Source: Yponomeuta sedellus
Taxonomy: Eukaryota > Arthropoda > Insecta > Lepidoptera > Yponomeutidae
Assembly (NCBI GenBank): GCA_934045075.1
Contig: OW203729.1
Span: forward strand, 6,419,816-6,483,815
Direction of reading: 5' to 3'
DNA: 64,000 nucleotides
Part shown: positions 1 through 11,800 of the stretch, piece after piece
How the letters are laid out: each line of letters opens with the position of its first letter
Position numbering within the stretch: the first letter of the stretch is position 1
Program-made: the position numbers and the translations under genes
The notes under the pieces: generated by a model
What the model saw: the letters and a program-made list of their open reading frames with translations, nothing else
The model's database searches: none
Told to the model about the DNA's origin: nothing

Positions 1-117
1 CCCGAATGGAGAACGGTGCCCCAAGATACAATTCAATTTAGTTTGGGGTTCAGAGTTACTTTATACATTGTTATGTTTTATTTTTCTCAATAGAACTTTT
101 TCGTGGGGATTATGGGT

Positions 118-212
118 ACTACCTCCCAATGATGGCACAATCTTGCGCTATGGCGCTAATTAGGGGAGTGCTATGTCCAGCAGTAGACTAATATAGCCTG
201 AAGAAGAAGATG
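118..212 (+). repeat. LINE 3'-end fragment
   Basis: This stretch matches in reverse complement the 60246-60330 region, which encodes the C-terminal end of a LINE endonuclease/reverse transcriptase and its 3' tail. The shared core is a block around 'aggggagtgctatgtccagc'. Only the non-coding tail is present. Positions 1-117 show nothing recognisable. Confidence 0.5.
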
Positions 213-574
213 ACAAAGTGTCAAAATATGTATGCATTAGATAACTGGAGTAGCTTAAAAAAAGTAAGAATTAACGACACTCATCTCAGTGGATACTTAC
301 ATAATATAACCCCTGCTGCCAAGGCGAAAAGTCCTTTCAATATTATTTGATAGGAAATATAGGTACTTTAAAGTATATTTTATTTAAAGGATATTTCGCT
401 AAAAAGCTCATACTGAGATAAGATGGGGCGACGGACCGAACTCTATAAAAAGCTTCATGCCTTCCTCTCTCGTCCTCGCTACACCATCCATCTGGGGCCT
501 GTTTCATAGAACTAGAATGCACGGCTTACTATGACGATTCATGTATATTGCATCGAATGAATTTTCTTAATAAT

Positions 575-815
575 TTCTTAGTAGCATTTTTCCGGGCGCT
601 TCGGTGCTTCGCAAGGCACGTTAAGCCGTTGGTGCAGGCTGTCATGTCATGGTAGTCGTTCAGCCATGTCAGAGGTCTCATAGGCGGCTTGATAACTTCT
701 GACAGTAAGACCCTCACTGTCTTACAACCACCAACCCATAGCGGAGTATAGCCTAACCTTCCTGCGATGCAGGAAGAGACCCGTGCCCCAACAGTGGGGA
801 CATACAAGGGTTGAC
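575..815 (-). repeat. Dispersed repeat family A (LINE 3'-UTR-like)
   Basis: Reverse-oriented copy of a family found at least nine more times in the window (around 6793, 11889, 26985, 33315, 36632, 41668, 43248, 43888 and 46430). Its + sense begins with a CCCTTGTATGTCCCCACTG block, continues through a small palindrome around TGCATCGCAGGAAGG, and contains a GGTTGGTGGAGG block. The layout resembles 3' untranslated regions of insect non-LTR retrotransposons; that assignment is inference. Confidence 0.6.
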
Positions 816-1560
816 ATTACAGACAGATTAACAAGTAGACTTACGCAATGTACCTACCTACCTTGAATTGTCATAATCTACCTACGAATTTCAGTTTTGT
901 AAAACTGGACCCTGTGTGGTCCACCTGCGCCCCTAAGACAAGAAAGTGTAAGCAAAACTCAGATAGAAACCAAGAGACTCTACAAACAAGATAGTGTCCA
1001 GTCTCCAGACAGGTCATTGATTGTTGCCGTCAATAGAGTAATCTATGAATAGTATGAAAGCGGGTCACTGAACCTGTCTTATCGCCTGTGATGCACTGCT
1101 GCAACGCCAGTAGACGGTATGCTAGGAACTAGCATGATAGGTAGTGGCATTTCGTAGTGATGCACATGTCAGTGTCTGACAATTAATTTATAAGAATAGT
1201 TTTGAATCGTGCCATAATTAGGAAAATCCATAACCGAAATCTATTAAAACATAATCCGCTATTTGACTCTCTTTTCAAGTAAGTCTTAAACGGTAAATAA
1301 CTTTTCCACTAGACCAAAACATATTTACTACTTATATTTTTTGAGGACCTAAAAGCAACATACAAATATATTTTAAAACTTTATTTTCCTAAACAGCCAA
1401 AAACGTGGTCAGCCATTTTTGTCTATGGTTTGAAGTCCAAAAAACTGTAAACAAAGTTTGACATTAAATTTTCTGTAAGTGATCTCTGAGCATAGTGAAA
1501 TAACAACAACGCAACCATGATTTCATCGAATTTATATCCGAAATATACCAATCATTATTG
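816..1560. other. No gene recognised
   Basis: AT-rich intergenic or intronic DNA with no coding potential, RNA gene or clear repeat. It may lie inside a long first intron of SULT copy 1, whose first exon was not found in the window. Confidence 0.5.
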
Positions 1561-1825
1561 CATTTTTAAAAACCTATTTAGAGGCCAAAAATTCCACCCA
1601 TGCCGGGATTAGAACCCGCGACCTCTGGCTATCCGTGCCAGCGCTCTTTCCAATACTGAGCTAATGGGCGACTCACCAGCATCAGTGAAATTTCGAACCT
1701 CTTTAAACTATTCTCTGTATTACGTACAATCCCGGCATGGGAGGATTTTTAGCCCCTAAATAGGTTTTTAAAATTGTCCTTAGCACAGGTTAGTGCATTA
1801 AAAATAAAAATAGTATAATCATTAA
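1561..1825 (-). repeat. tRNA-like SINE family B, rearranged copy
   Basis: Contains a reverse-oriented tRNA-like unit with B box (complement of GGTTCGAATCC, here one base changed) and A box (complement of TAGCTCAGTTGG). The end of the copy turns around: after the 'tctgtattacgtaca' block it continues with the opposite flank (aataggtttttaaaattgtcc) in the other orientation, so it is a joined or partly inverted pair. Confidence 0.7.
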
Positions 1826-2109
1826 TGCATTGTTCGAGAATGAAAAAACACGTCAATAAAAACCCCCGGGAAGTTGTGGATTCGTGTACCCAGTGAAATT
1901 AACATTCAAAAAACTTGGCTCAAACATGCCAAAAGAGACCCCGACTCTTTATCAATTGAAACTCGGGTGTATTTTTATTGAAGATCACTTTGATGTAAGT
2001 CCTATGATAATCAATGTCCACTGGCTCTGGCTGAAAGATGTTTGTTTACATACTTTAGATGGCTTCAAGATGGCGGATAGCGCTTTCGCCGTTACGAATT
2101 AAACGAGGA

Positions 2110-2358
2110 AAAAATAAATAAATAAATATTCATGGACATATTACACAGATCTCGTTAGCCCTTTACTAAGTAAAACTAAATGACTTCTGTTATACGTACT
2201 AACTCGACGATAGATTAAATACAATAAATAGATAACATCCAAGACCCGAGACAAACTAGAAAAGTTCGTTTCCTAGTTTGACCCGGCCGGGGATCGAACC
2301 CGAGACCTTCGGTTTTACAGTCAGCGTGCCAAACCGCTGCTCCACCGAGGCCGTCGAA
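2110..2358 (-). repeat. tRNA-derived SINE family C
   Basis: Reverse-oriented SINE. Its tRNA-like head lies at about 2280-2358, with an A box (complement of GGTGGAGCAGCGG) and B box (complement of GGTTCGATCC). A body follows with 'aaactaggaaacgaac' in its own sense, and an (aaat)n tail lies at 2110-2130. A second copy at 13618-13833 shares head end, body and tail. Confidence 0.7.
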
Positions 2359-2689
2359 AATTATTGCACTTTGCAAATTTTGCAGCCATCCTGCATACTT
2401 AGCAAAATCAATATATTTCGGTTTCTTACCTTAAATACTACGGGAAATATTCATTTATCGCGTCAAATTTGATACGTGTCAAATAGCGGATTAGGAAAAT
2501 CCCTCGGGCCATTATTATTGGTCTAATAAAAAATACAATCAAAACGCCTGAAAGAGTTGACTGCAAGGCTGTATTATTAATTTCAGCTAAACATAGGAAT
2601 ACTCAAATATATATTGGTTTTTAAAGGTTCAAAAATCCAGATGAAAGTACCAAAAATTTATCTTTTATTTACAAAAAAAATATTAGATT

Positions 2690-3020
2690 TATAAACCTAT
2701 TTAGACGCTAAAAATTTCACCCATACCGCGACTCGAACCCGCGACCTCTGGCTAACCGTGGCAGCGCTCTGCCAACTGAGCTAGTGGGTGACTCACCGGC
2801 ATAAGTGAAATTTCGAACCTCTTTACAATACTCTCTGTATTACGTACAGGCAGCAACATTCGGCTGAAGTAATTTGCATCACTTGCAGCCCCAAGTACCT
2901 ACTTTGCAGTTAAGTTTTACATCGGAATGATATCGCTGTACCCACATGATTATATTCTTTTTTAATGCACTAACCTGTGCTTAGGACAATTTTGATAACC
3001 TATTTAGAGGCTTAAATTTA
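2690..3020 (-). repeat. tRNA-like SINE family B, near full unit
   Basis: Full unit of about 325 bp in reverse orientation: a flank 'aacctatttaga', the tRNA-like cloverleaf at 2715-2795, a body with 'ttacgtacaggcagc', and the terminal 'catgattatattc' block with 'aatgcactaacctgtgc'. The same order recurs at 23050-23365 and, on the other strand, at 40998-41575. Confidence 0.75.
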
Positions 3021-4155
3021 ACGAGCTCTTTTTATTTTTGAAATTTAAATTTAAAATGCTTTAAAAGAACATTTAAAGCATTTGTCGCCGTACGACAAAA
3101 AAAAAATTACCACGATTACATTTTTTTTTAAACGTGCTTTAAAATGAGATGACAAAATTTTTTGTACAAGCCTGAAAATATACATTAATGGTCCCTATAA
3201 CAGGGCCTCGTTACAAAAACCTAATGAGGCAAGATGACTGACGACTGTTTATCAAATATATTACACCGCCACATAACTCCAATATTTGAACGCTTAGCCG
3301 TTGCTTCAACTGCTGAGAGCTTCATTAACTATCAAAGGAATGTCCATTAACTAACAAAGGAAAGGAACCTACCTAATTTGAGAGCAAGAGTGTGACGAAT
3401 CAGTTAGCTTCCAAACCTAAGAAGGGTCGGAACAAATGTAGGAAAACAAAGGAGAGTTTTGTAAAAACAAATGAAAATACTTTTTTATTAATTTTTTGGT
3501 ACATAATTCCATTTTTCGTGCAAGTTCTCTATTGGGGTAGTCCTCCACCACAGCTGCCGTAGAACCGATAGCCGACAATGGAAGGTTAATATTTTCCAAA
3601 TACGCAAATACTATTTAACAAAATACGAGTATATTGACAAATATTGGTGGCCCAGTGAGGCGCCGGATTGATGCTTGCCGTATATTAACGATTTAATTTT
3701 CTAACCTAGTTTTATGTCACACATAAACTGGATCAAAGCTGAGTGAAATTAAACTAAACATTCACATATTTTAGAAAAGCTTAAAAATGGATCCATAGAT
3801 AGAACAACCCTGTAAACTTTTGATAGCTTAAGTAGGAAAATATTTAAGTATGATACGTAAGTCCTACGTATATTAACTAGAGATTTATTCGTAAGACGCA
3901 CCTGTCGCGATTTAAATAATCTTTACCTTCAAAATGTTCTCAACAAAATATTTTCATGTCACAAAACTGATCACATCCACATATTACATTCTATAGGCTC
4001 GTCTGCTGCTAAAAAACATTACACGAAACTCTCCCTTTTCTTAGCTCAAAACATTTTCGTTGCTTGTTTTGTGTAATGTTTCATGAAAAATTCGAGCAGG
4101 TGATGAGGACGGGCTATGATTAGAAAATTCACAACAGATTATTCTAACCTAAGTG
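3021..4155. other. No gene recognised
   Basis: AT-rich DNA with homopolymer runs. No exon of the SULT genes, no conserved protein fragment and no clear repeat boundary was seen here. Confidence 0.5.
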
Positions 4156-5757
4156 CAGGGTCGGACTGGGCCTAAGGGGCCCGGGTAGCATTTTGACGTT
4201 AGTGGCCGCTGCAAGCATACCACCTGGCCTTAGATTCTGTCAGTGCATTGTAGTACGATGACAACTCCATGAACATGACTATTTCATTACATTGCTGCTT
4301 TAAGTGTAAGCTCTCACGCGTATCACACCTTCTAGGCACCAGTGGTATAAAAAAATACGTCACGTTACCAGTGCATTTTTCTGTCATTGTACTGTAATTC
4401 ACTAACAGAATCGATGCTTGGTCAATCAACAAAGTAATAATTAGAGATATTTCTTGAGTCTCGGTGCAAGACCAGGCCCTAGAGTCTAATACTTATATAG
4501 TTTGTCAATAGAATGATACAAGCGTGGTTTCTATTAGTCTCAATTTGGCAGTCTACAAAGCAATAGCAGTATAATGTCATTCCAATGGTACAACCCGCGC
4601 AAATTAAATAGGCATCTCACGCGAAGACGATCGTATCGCGCGAGGCGTTAAGTAGCACGGCAATGCAATGCGATTGGTTACCAGACTACCTATAGTGTGA
4701 ATGAAACGACCATTACCGGACTAATTTGAGTCTATTATTTTAGTGACACCCCCCAGGTTGAGAAGTACCTACATTATAAAAATCATATTTTATTTTCGTG
4801 CAATGTTCTAGGCGTGTGTCGTTACAAGATTTTCACGAAACGTAACGTAACGAGTTACGGTAAGCGCGTCACCACTTTTCGTAACGCGTTATTTTAGTAA
4901 CTAGTTTTTTTGAGACTGCGTAGCAGTTACGCCTGTTGTGAAACGATAAACGAAACCTGTTGGAGGTTTAGTTTCACAGTCACAACAGGCGACCTGTGAC
5001 TGCAACGCAGTGTCGCGGCGCAGCTCGGACGTGACTTAAATCAAACAAAGTAATTCTTTTCAATAAAGAAACATAATGCTAACTGTCACAAAACTAATTT
5101 GTTCGCAATCTCAATTAAACCAACACAAACAAAACAATGCAATTTGTGACACTCGCTTCCTTCCTTCGCGCCTATTTTCCAAGAAGTAAAATTTGACTTA
5201 ACTACTACAAACTAATACCGGTCTGTAGTCTCTAAACACAACGCCATACGTACGAAAATTCAAAAACTATTCGCTTTGTGTTTATTCGGATTTCCATCGA
5301 GTCACTTGCTCGGGGTCATTCGGAAAATTTCGGGTCGCCTCGGTCGGCCGATAGCTCGCTGTCGCTAGGCAGTGCACCGATGGCACAGTTTAAAAATGAG
5401 ACAGATATAGGTACTGTGACGCAGGCAACCCGTGCGGATTAAATAGCTTGATGCAAGAACGGGGTTGCGTACAAAAGAGTTGTCTACTTAAATGCATGGG
5501 TTGCTAAATACGTTGAATACGTACGAAACCGTAGACGAAACTTGCATGCTCACAAAAATCACTAGTTGCAAAAATCACATGTTAATGGATTGACTTGTAA
5601 GTAGTGACACGTTACAGGCTTCGTAGCTATCTACTGTAAAAGGTGACGTGAAATAACGCTCACGCCTACAATGTTCCGATAGGGGGGTCCCGCCCAGCCC
5701 GGGCCCCGGGGGGCAAATGCCACCCTGGCTCTTTAACCAGTCCGACGCCGACGCTGT
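4156..5757. mobile_element. hAT-like non-autonomous element (candidate)
   Basis: It begins CAGGGTCGGACTGG and ends CCAGTCCGACGCCGACGCTG, an imperfect terminal inverted repeat with the CAG...CTG ends usual for hAT elements. The 8 bp outside each end (cctaagtg and tttaggtg) match at 5 of 8 positions, as an old 8-bp target duplication would. Shorter relatives sit at 14619-14853 and 42347-42854. Inside there is a smaller inverted repeat at about 4915-5010 and no transposase ORF. Confidence 0.5.
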
Positions 5758-5856
5758 TTAGGTGACATTATTTGATTTTACAATAGAACCTATGCTTCAC
5801 CTTCAAAGGTCCACGATCTTAAAAAGGTCACTGATGTTTTGTTTGTCGTTTTCAAG

Positions 5857-8800
5857 GTGAGCTGACCGGATTCGTGCGAGTCGGTCCAAAGGGCTACTTC
5901 CTTCCTCACAAGTACAAGCAGGAGGCGAGCAACATCTACAACATGGTCGTCCGACCAGGGGATACCTTCGTCGCCAGCTACCCACGTTCAGGTAACACAG
6001 AATAATAATGTTTAAGTACCTATTAGCTATCTTCTTTTTTTTTGTAGCCCCTTCTATGGGCGTTTTCTCGTGGTCCCATTATTGTGTACCACTGCTTGGC
6101 AGAGTCCTCCTCATCCGCTTTCTACTCCTTCCTGTTCATGGCTACCTCCCATATCTTAAACTGAGCAGACCCAAGCGGAGATGGCGGAGCAGACCTCAAG
6201 ATCTTTCTACTACCTATTACGAGTACCTAAATTGAAAAAAATCTTATCACTGCCTACCTAAATACTACCCTTGCATCCAGCGAAGTGCGAATGCGAATTA
6301 TGCAATAAACGTTGCAATTTAATACACCATACATTTTTAATTGACTATACTATACACCAATATATGTAGGTATACAGGGTTTAACAAGATTCCCACTAAG
6401 ACCCAACAATGTTGGGTGAAAATGGGCTAGGTTTGCTGAAACTGTATTGCATAGTATTAATTTACCTGGTTTAGTTTCGTTTCAACTCAAGAAAACGCAT
6501 TATTTTGTTCCCCAGTCATTATTCTCCTTTTTATATGTTATAAATTTTTATAATTTAATATATTTCTCAGGGACCACATGGACTCAAGAGCTGGTGTGGA
6601 TGGTGGCGAACGATTTGGATTATGCGAAGTCCGATGCCATTCCTTTGACCGAGAGATACCCTTTCTTAGAGTGAGCTCTTTTCGCTACGGATAATTTCGT
6701 AACCAACTTATGTAAATTGACAAGCCACAATCTCAATGTCATAATAGAGATTCCCCAGGTGGCCGTTAAAAAATTACAAAGAACACTTTCGATATCAACC
6801 CTTGTATGTCGCCACTGTTGGGGCACGGGTCTCTTACTGCATCGCAGGAAGGTTAGGCCATACTCCACCACGGGGGCCAAATCCGGGTTGGTGGAGGAGG
6901 AGGAGGTAAAGAACACTTTATTGCACAGAAATAAAAATATACTACATTCTGGTACCTACATTGTAAATAGTATCATGGGATTGAAAAATGTTTCTTATTT
7001 TTTTTGTGATATATAGTTTGTTTATGAAGTTAGTAAGAGTACCCAAATTTTCCCATACACGTAAAGATATATTTATACAGCGTCCAGTGACGTCATCATT
7101 CAACTAAAGGTCCACTCGGAAGCTGTAGTGACTGGGACGTTGTTTTTAGATGGTGTAGTTTGCCCACCTGTACCATGGCGAGAGCTTAGTCGAAATATCT
7201 GACAACCAAGACGTGGGTTTCTTCACGATGTTTTCCTTCACAGTTAGCGTGTGGTATTGCTACTACATATTCACAGGTGTACGTAACTTTTAAATAAACA
7301 ATAACAAAGTCATAGGTGTGTACATATGACTGTGTTTCATATTTAGATCCCCAGAGCGGGCATGTGCGCGCGCACTGGGGATCGAACCTGTGTACCTACT
7401 ACTTACGCGTAAATATAAATTTTCTGACACGTTTTAAAGTAGTGTCTTATAGAATTCTATATAGATCAGAATGCTCTCTCAAAAAGGTTGCGAACAAATT
7501 TCATGTCAACCTGTAGATCCAAATGTCAAAAGAAACATCATCGGCATTGTTAAGATGGTTGGTTGGTTAAATGGATGGTTCCGCAGGTTCAGCACGAACG
7601 TCCACCCGCTGATGAAGGAGCGCTTCCGGAAAGAGAACCAGGAGAGCGAGCGCAATCTGCAGGTTCTCCAACAGGTTTGTTGCAGATTTAGGGTTATGTG
7701 CGCAATGGGAGACGAAAAATAGACCAGGCACTTAATTACTTCGTGTATAACACATTTTAAACTTTCGCGACTTGAACACATTATTAGAATATTTTCGGGG
7801 CTTAATCGCGTAGTAATTTATTGCTATTTTACCTCGACGTTTCGACGACGTTACAGTCTTCGTGGTCACGAGAAGACTGATGGCTGGTGCCTTATAATTG
7901 TTATAATAAGGCACCGGACCGGTTACATTCTCTTTGCCGGACCGGACAAGAGAAGAAGGCGGAAGCAACAAATGACAATCAACTCTGCAATATGTGGCCG
8001 GCAACTTTTGGTGTCCCGCTCCTACATGTTAGAGAAAGACACCAATAGTTGTCGGCCACGTATTGTAGTAAAAATATGGCCCGTTTAGAAGCACCTAAAG
8101 AGACATCCGTCACAGATCAATATGAAGCATATCCTAGTCTAACATAAAGAGACAATTTCTAACGGTCTTGAAACTTCTCGGTCCCAGTTAGGCACCTGGG
8201 CCGAGTTTCATAAAACTACAATTCGAGATACATTGCGTAGTAGACAGTAGTTAGTAGTGGTGGTTGCGTAGTAGTAGTAGTAGCAGTAGTCTACTGGGTA
8301 ATCAACTTTGCAAAGTACATCGAACTGTCTTTGCTAACCATAAGGTGTATCTCTATGAAACTTCGGGTAATGAAGTAATTACGTTTTACCTAATAAATAA
8401 TTGCGATTAGACTCGTTTAATATATGTATGAGGATCGTGAGTCATAATCAGAAATAAATACCTACCTATGTATGTTGGTTCTCCGTTCCTCGGCAGATGT
8501 GACCAGTTAACTTCTGTGAAACGTTGGCCTTAACAGAATAATTCCCCTAGGTGTCGCAGCCAGGAACCGAGCAACTGAGCACCGCGCCGTCGCCTCGCTT
8601 CATTAAGACCCACCTCCCCATGTCCCTTCTACCGCCAGCCCTGCTGGACACGGCTCGGATGGTCTACGTGGCCCGGGACCCGCGGGATGTGGCCGTATCC
8701 TTCTTTCACCTCAATCGGTCGATGCGCACACAGGGATACATCGGCGATTTCAAGACATACTGGAATTTCTTTATTAAGGATTTGCGTGAGTTTGATATGA

Positions 8801-11800
8801 TACTTATACATTTTGATTGTCCTTCACCGTTAGCGTGTAGTATTGCTAGTAAAAATTAGCAGATGTATGTAACTTTGAAAATAATCAATAAGTTATTGGT
8901 ACCTGCCCGTACTGGGAATCGAGAAGAATCCCGCGGCTTAGTTGGCTCCGCACGTATTGTCTTGTCTTTCTTGTGGGATAGGCCGACTATAGCCAGGATG
9001 GTATAGACGCTGGGCATGGCTACTAAATCCTTCAACAATAGCCCAGGCACTGAAGCGTCCGAGTGGCCCCTTCATTCATCTAGTGTGAGTGAAGGTGCCA
9101 CTGGACGCCGTATAAATCATATCATTGGGTAAATCATCTTATGTAAGATTATATGATTGTTACTAATTACGAAGTATGGCCACACGATAGAAGTGTAAAC
9201 TTCATCATCACCGACTGACTGGAGCTGAGCATACACGATTTAGCGTCACCAGCCCGAGCTGACTGTTCAGTTTTCACTGAGACCGTTCAGATATTTACAC
9301 TCCTGGAAGAAGAGTTAAATCAAAGCTCCGCTTGTCAACTTCCTTCGAAATGTGGTTCGCTCATGGAATATCTCTGATCTAAGTAGGCCAAGTATCAAAG
9401 GGTAATCAGACAAACATTAAACACAAACATGCTAATACTCTCGGAGTGGAGTAAACTGAGGAAGAATGAGTGTAAAAATCATGTATGGCAGCCCCAACGG
9501 GAATCGGAGCCCCACACTACTGCTGGTTTAGTAGTCAAAAGTGTTACCGCTAGACTAACGAGGCAGTCAACTAAGCCTACTTAGATCCAAAGCTTTTGTA
9601 ATTACAAAATAATGTTTTGTCTCCTTCCCATTTCAGATCACTGGACCCCGTACTTTGAGCACCTGAAGGAAGCCTGGGCGAGACGTCACCACCCACACAT
9701 GCTGTTCTTGTTCTACGAGGAACTCTCTAAGGTAAAGTCTGTAATTAATTTTTCATTTCTTATACTCGGAAAGTAGTGTTGTTTTGATCTGATTATTGGG
9801 TGGAAAATGCTGCTTCCCTCCATAGGGAGGAAAAAACTAATACAAATTAATTACTTCCCACCCAAGGGCCGGAATGAACTTTAAAAATAGAACTACTGTC
9901 AGTTGTAAAGAGTTGTATGTAATAAATAGGCTTTTAAAAAAAAAGTAAAAATAAAAATTCTGCGGCCATGTGAGTTTCTAAACAGCCAGTGTGAATTTAG
10001 CGCTAACTTCTTTGAGCGGAATAAGCCGCAACAATTACGCGGTGAGTTCCATATTTAAAATGTAAAAAGTCGACTTAAATGGCGGGTACTAATCTGTTAA
10101 AGTAAATTTCTGTGACGGAATTCAAAAAAATAGGTAATACCTAGTCTTTTATGCTAAGATTTGAATATGTATTAAAAATGAGATTTTATTTTCCTCATAT
10201 TCGAAATGAAAGTAGAGTTTTTAACACGGGTAAAAGAATCAATTCCTACTCGGACTATAGCCGTCTAAATACCTCGGTAATTGATTCCTTTCTACCCTCG
10301 TTAAGCAATCTACTACTAATACAGTTGTTCAAAAAGTGGCGTATTGCAGGGACGTATAGCGTGCGGGATGTGGCCTATTACACACTCGTGCGTTTTTTTT
10401 TACCTTTCCTGCACTAGTGCGTTCTCTTTCCCAACTGTCAAAATAATGTCTATTAAAAAAAACCAACCATGAAGTTTTTACTAAAAAAAATCATAGAATG
10501 GGTATTTTTCCATAAATCAAATATAGTTGGAACCACTGTCAAACTCCGTGCACTGCTCTATGGTTTGTAAGGAAACCACAGATAATAGACCGAATTTGAC
10601 AGTTAGTCGAAAAACGCCCATTGTTATGATTTACATTTATGATTTGAAAAAAATTGTGATTCATGCAAATACGTATTTTTCTAAAAAGAAGCTACTAATC
10701 TGTTTCATTACTTTATTAATAGTTTTTTTTTTCATTTCATCTCATTAAATTTCATTTTATTTCATATCAATAAAAAAAATCTACTGAAGACTTGGCTGTA
10801 TGGGCATAGTTCCCTTTGCCTACCAGAATGGGTGAAGAAAAAAAATCTCTACTTATATTCTTTTACGGTTGGCGCCATTTTCCAAATAGTTTTATTTTAG
10901 TAAATTGCTTCATTTTTTCGCAACTGTATTAAAAATAGTCGTTCAGTACACGTGCGGAACCGTCATTGCAACTTGTTCCGACTGTCAACCCTCGCCTTCG
11001 GCTGCGGCTCGGCTCGGGTAGACATTTGTCGGAGCTCTTTGCAAGGACATTACAAGTGCGGAAGGACAGCTTTTCCGCACTTGTAATGAAATATACTATT
11101 TCACTCCATCTGCTCGAAATAACTATTTTGATCCCTAAAATTAGGGCCCAAAACAAGCTATCGCTATCCAATTAGACATGTAGACCATACTATGGTCTAC
11201 AGTATGGTAACTATATAATTTCAAAATTGGATTTTGAGTCTATTTACCATAAGGTAAATCCAATTTTGAATTTATATACCTACGCTATCAAATTTTATTG
11301 AGATATCGAACCTCTCATTCACTCTTGAGGACTTGACTTAAATCTCTTACGCTCTAAACAAGCAAGAAGTTTTAAACCAGAGTATAGAACTGCTTTGTGT
11401 TCCAAACTCGAGCATCGAAACTTTTTGCTCTCTTCTTGGAAATAAAAATGTAAAAAATTTGAATTTGGAAGGCCAATTTTTCATTGGATAACGTTTGCAA
11501 CAATTGCATTGGCGCGCATTTAGTATGTTTATTTTTTTTATTGCATAACTCACAGATGTATAGTCTGTAAAATATAGCTTGAGCTCCACGACAGCTAGGT
11601 ATCACACTGACAGGGCTAGGAATCGGACAATGTCGACATCAAATGTCATTTAAAGCGTGTGTGATATGATAACATGTATGGAAAAAAGAATTTCGAGAAG
11701 TTGGAAACATGAAATCAAACACGAGAAATATTATTTTACAAAGTTTTATTAGAGTAGAGGTGAACATGCTAATATCCCTAAATCAGTTTCTGATTACAAT

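Noticed and set aside
6717..7016. ORFs of about 100 codons on both strands
   Set aside because: They cover a family A repeat and intron 3 of SULT copy 1; both are chance readings through a repeat.
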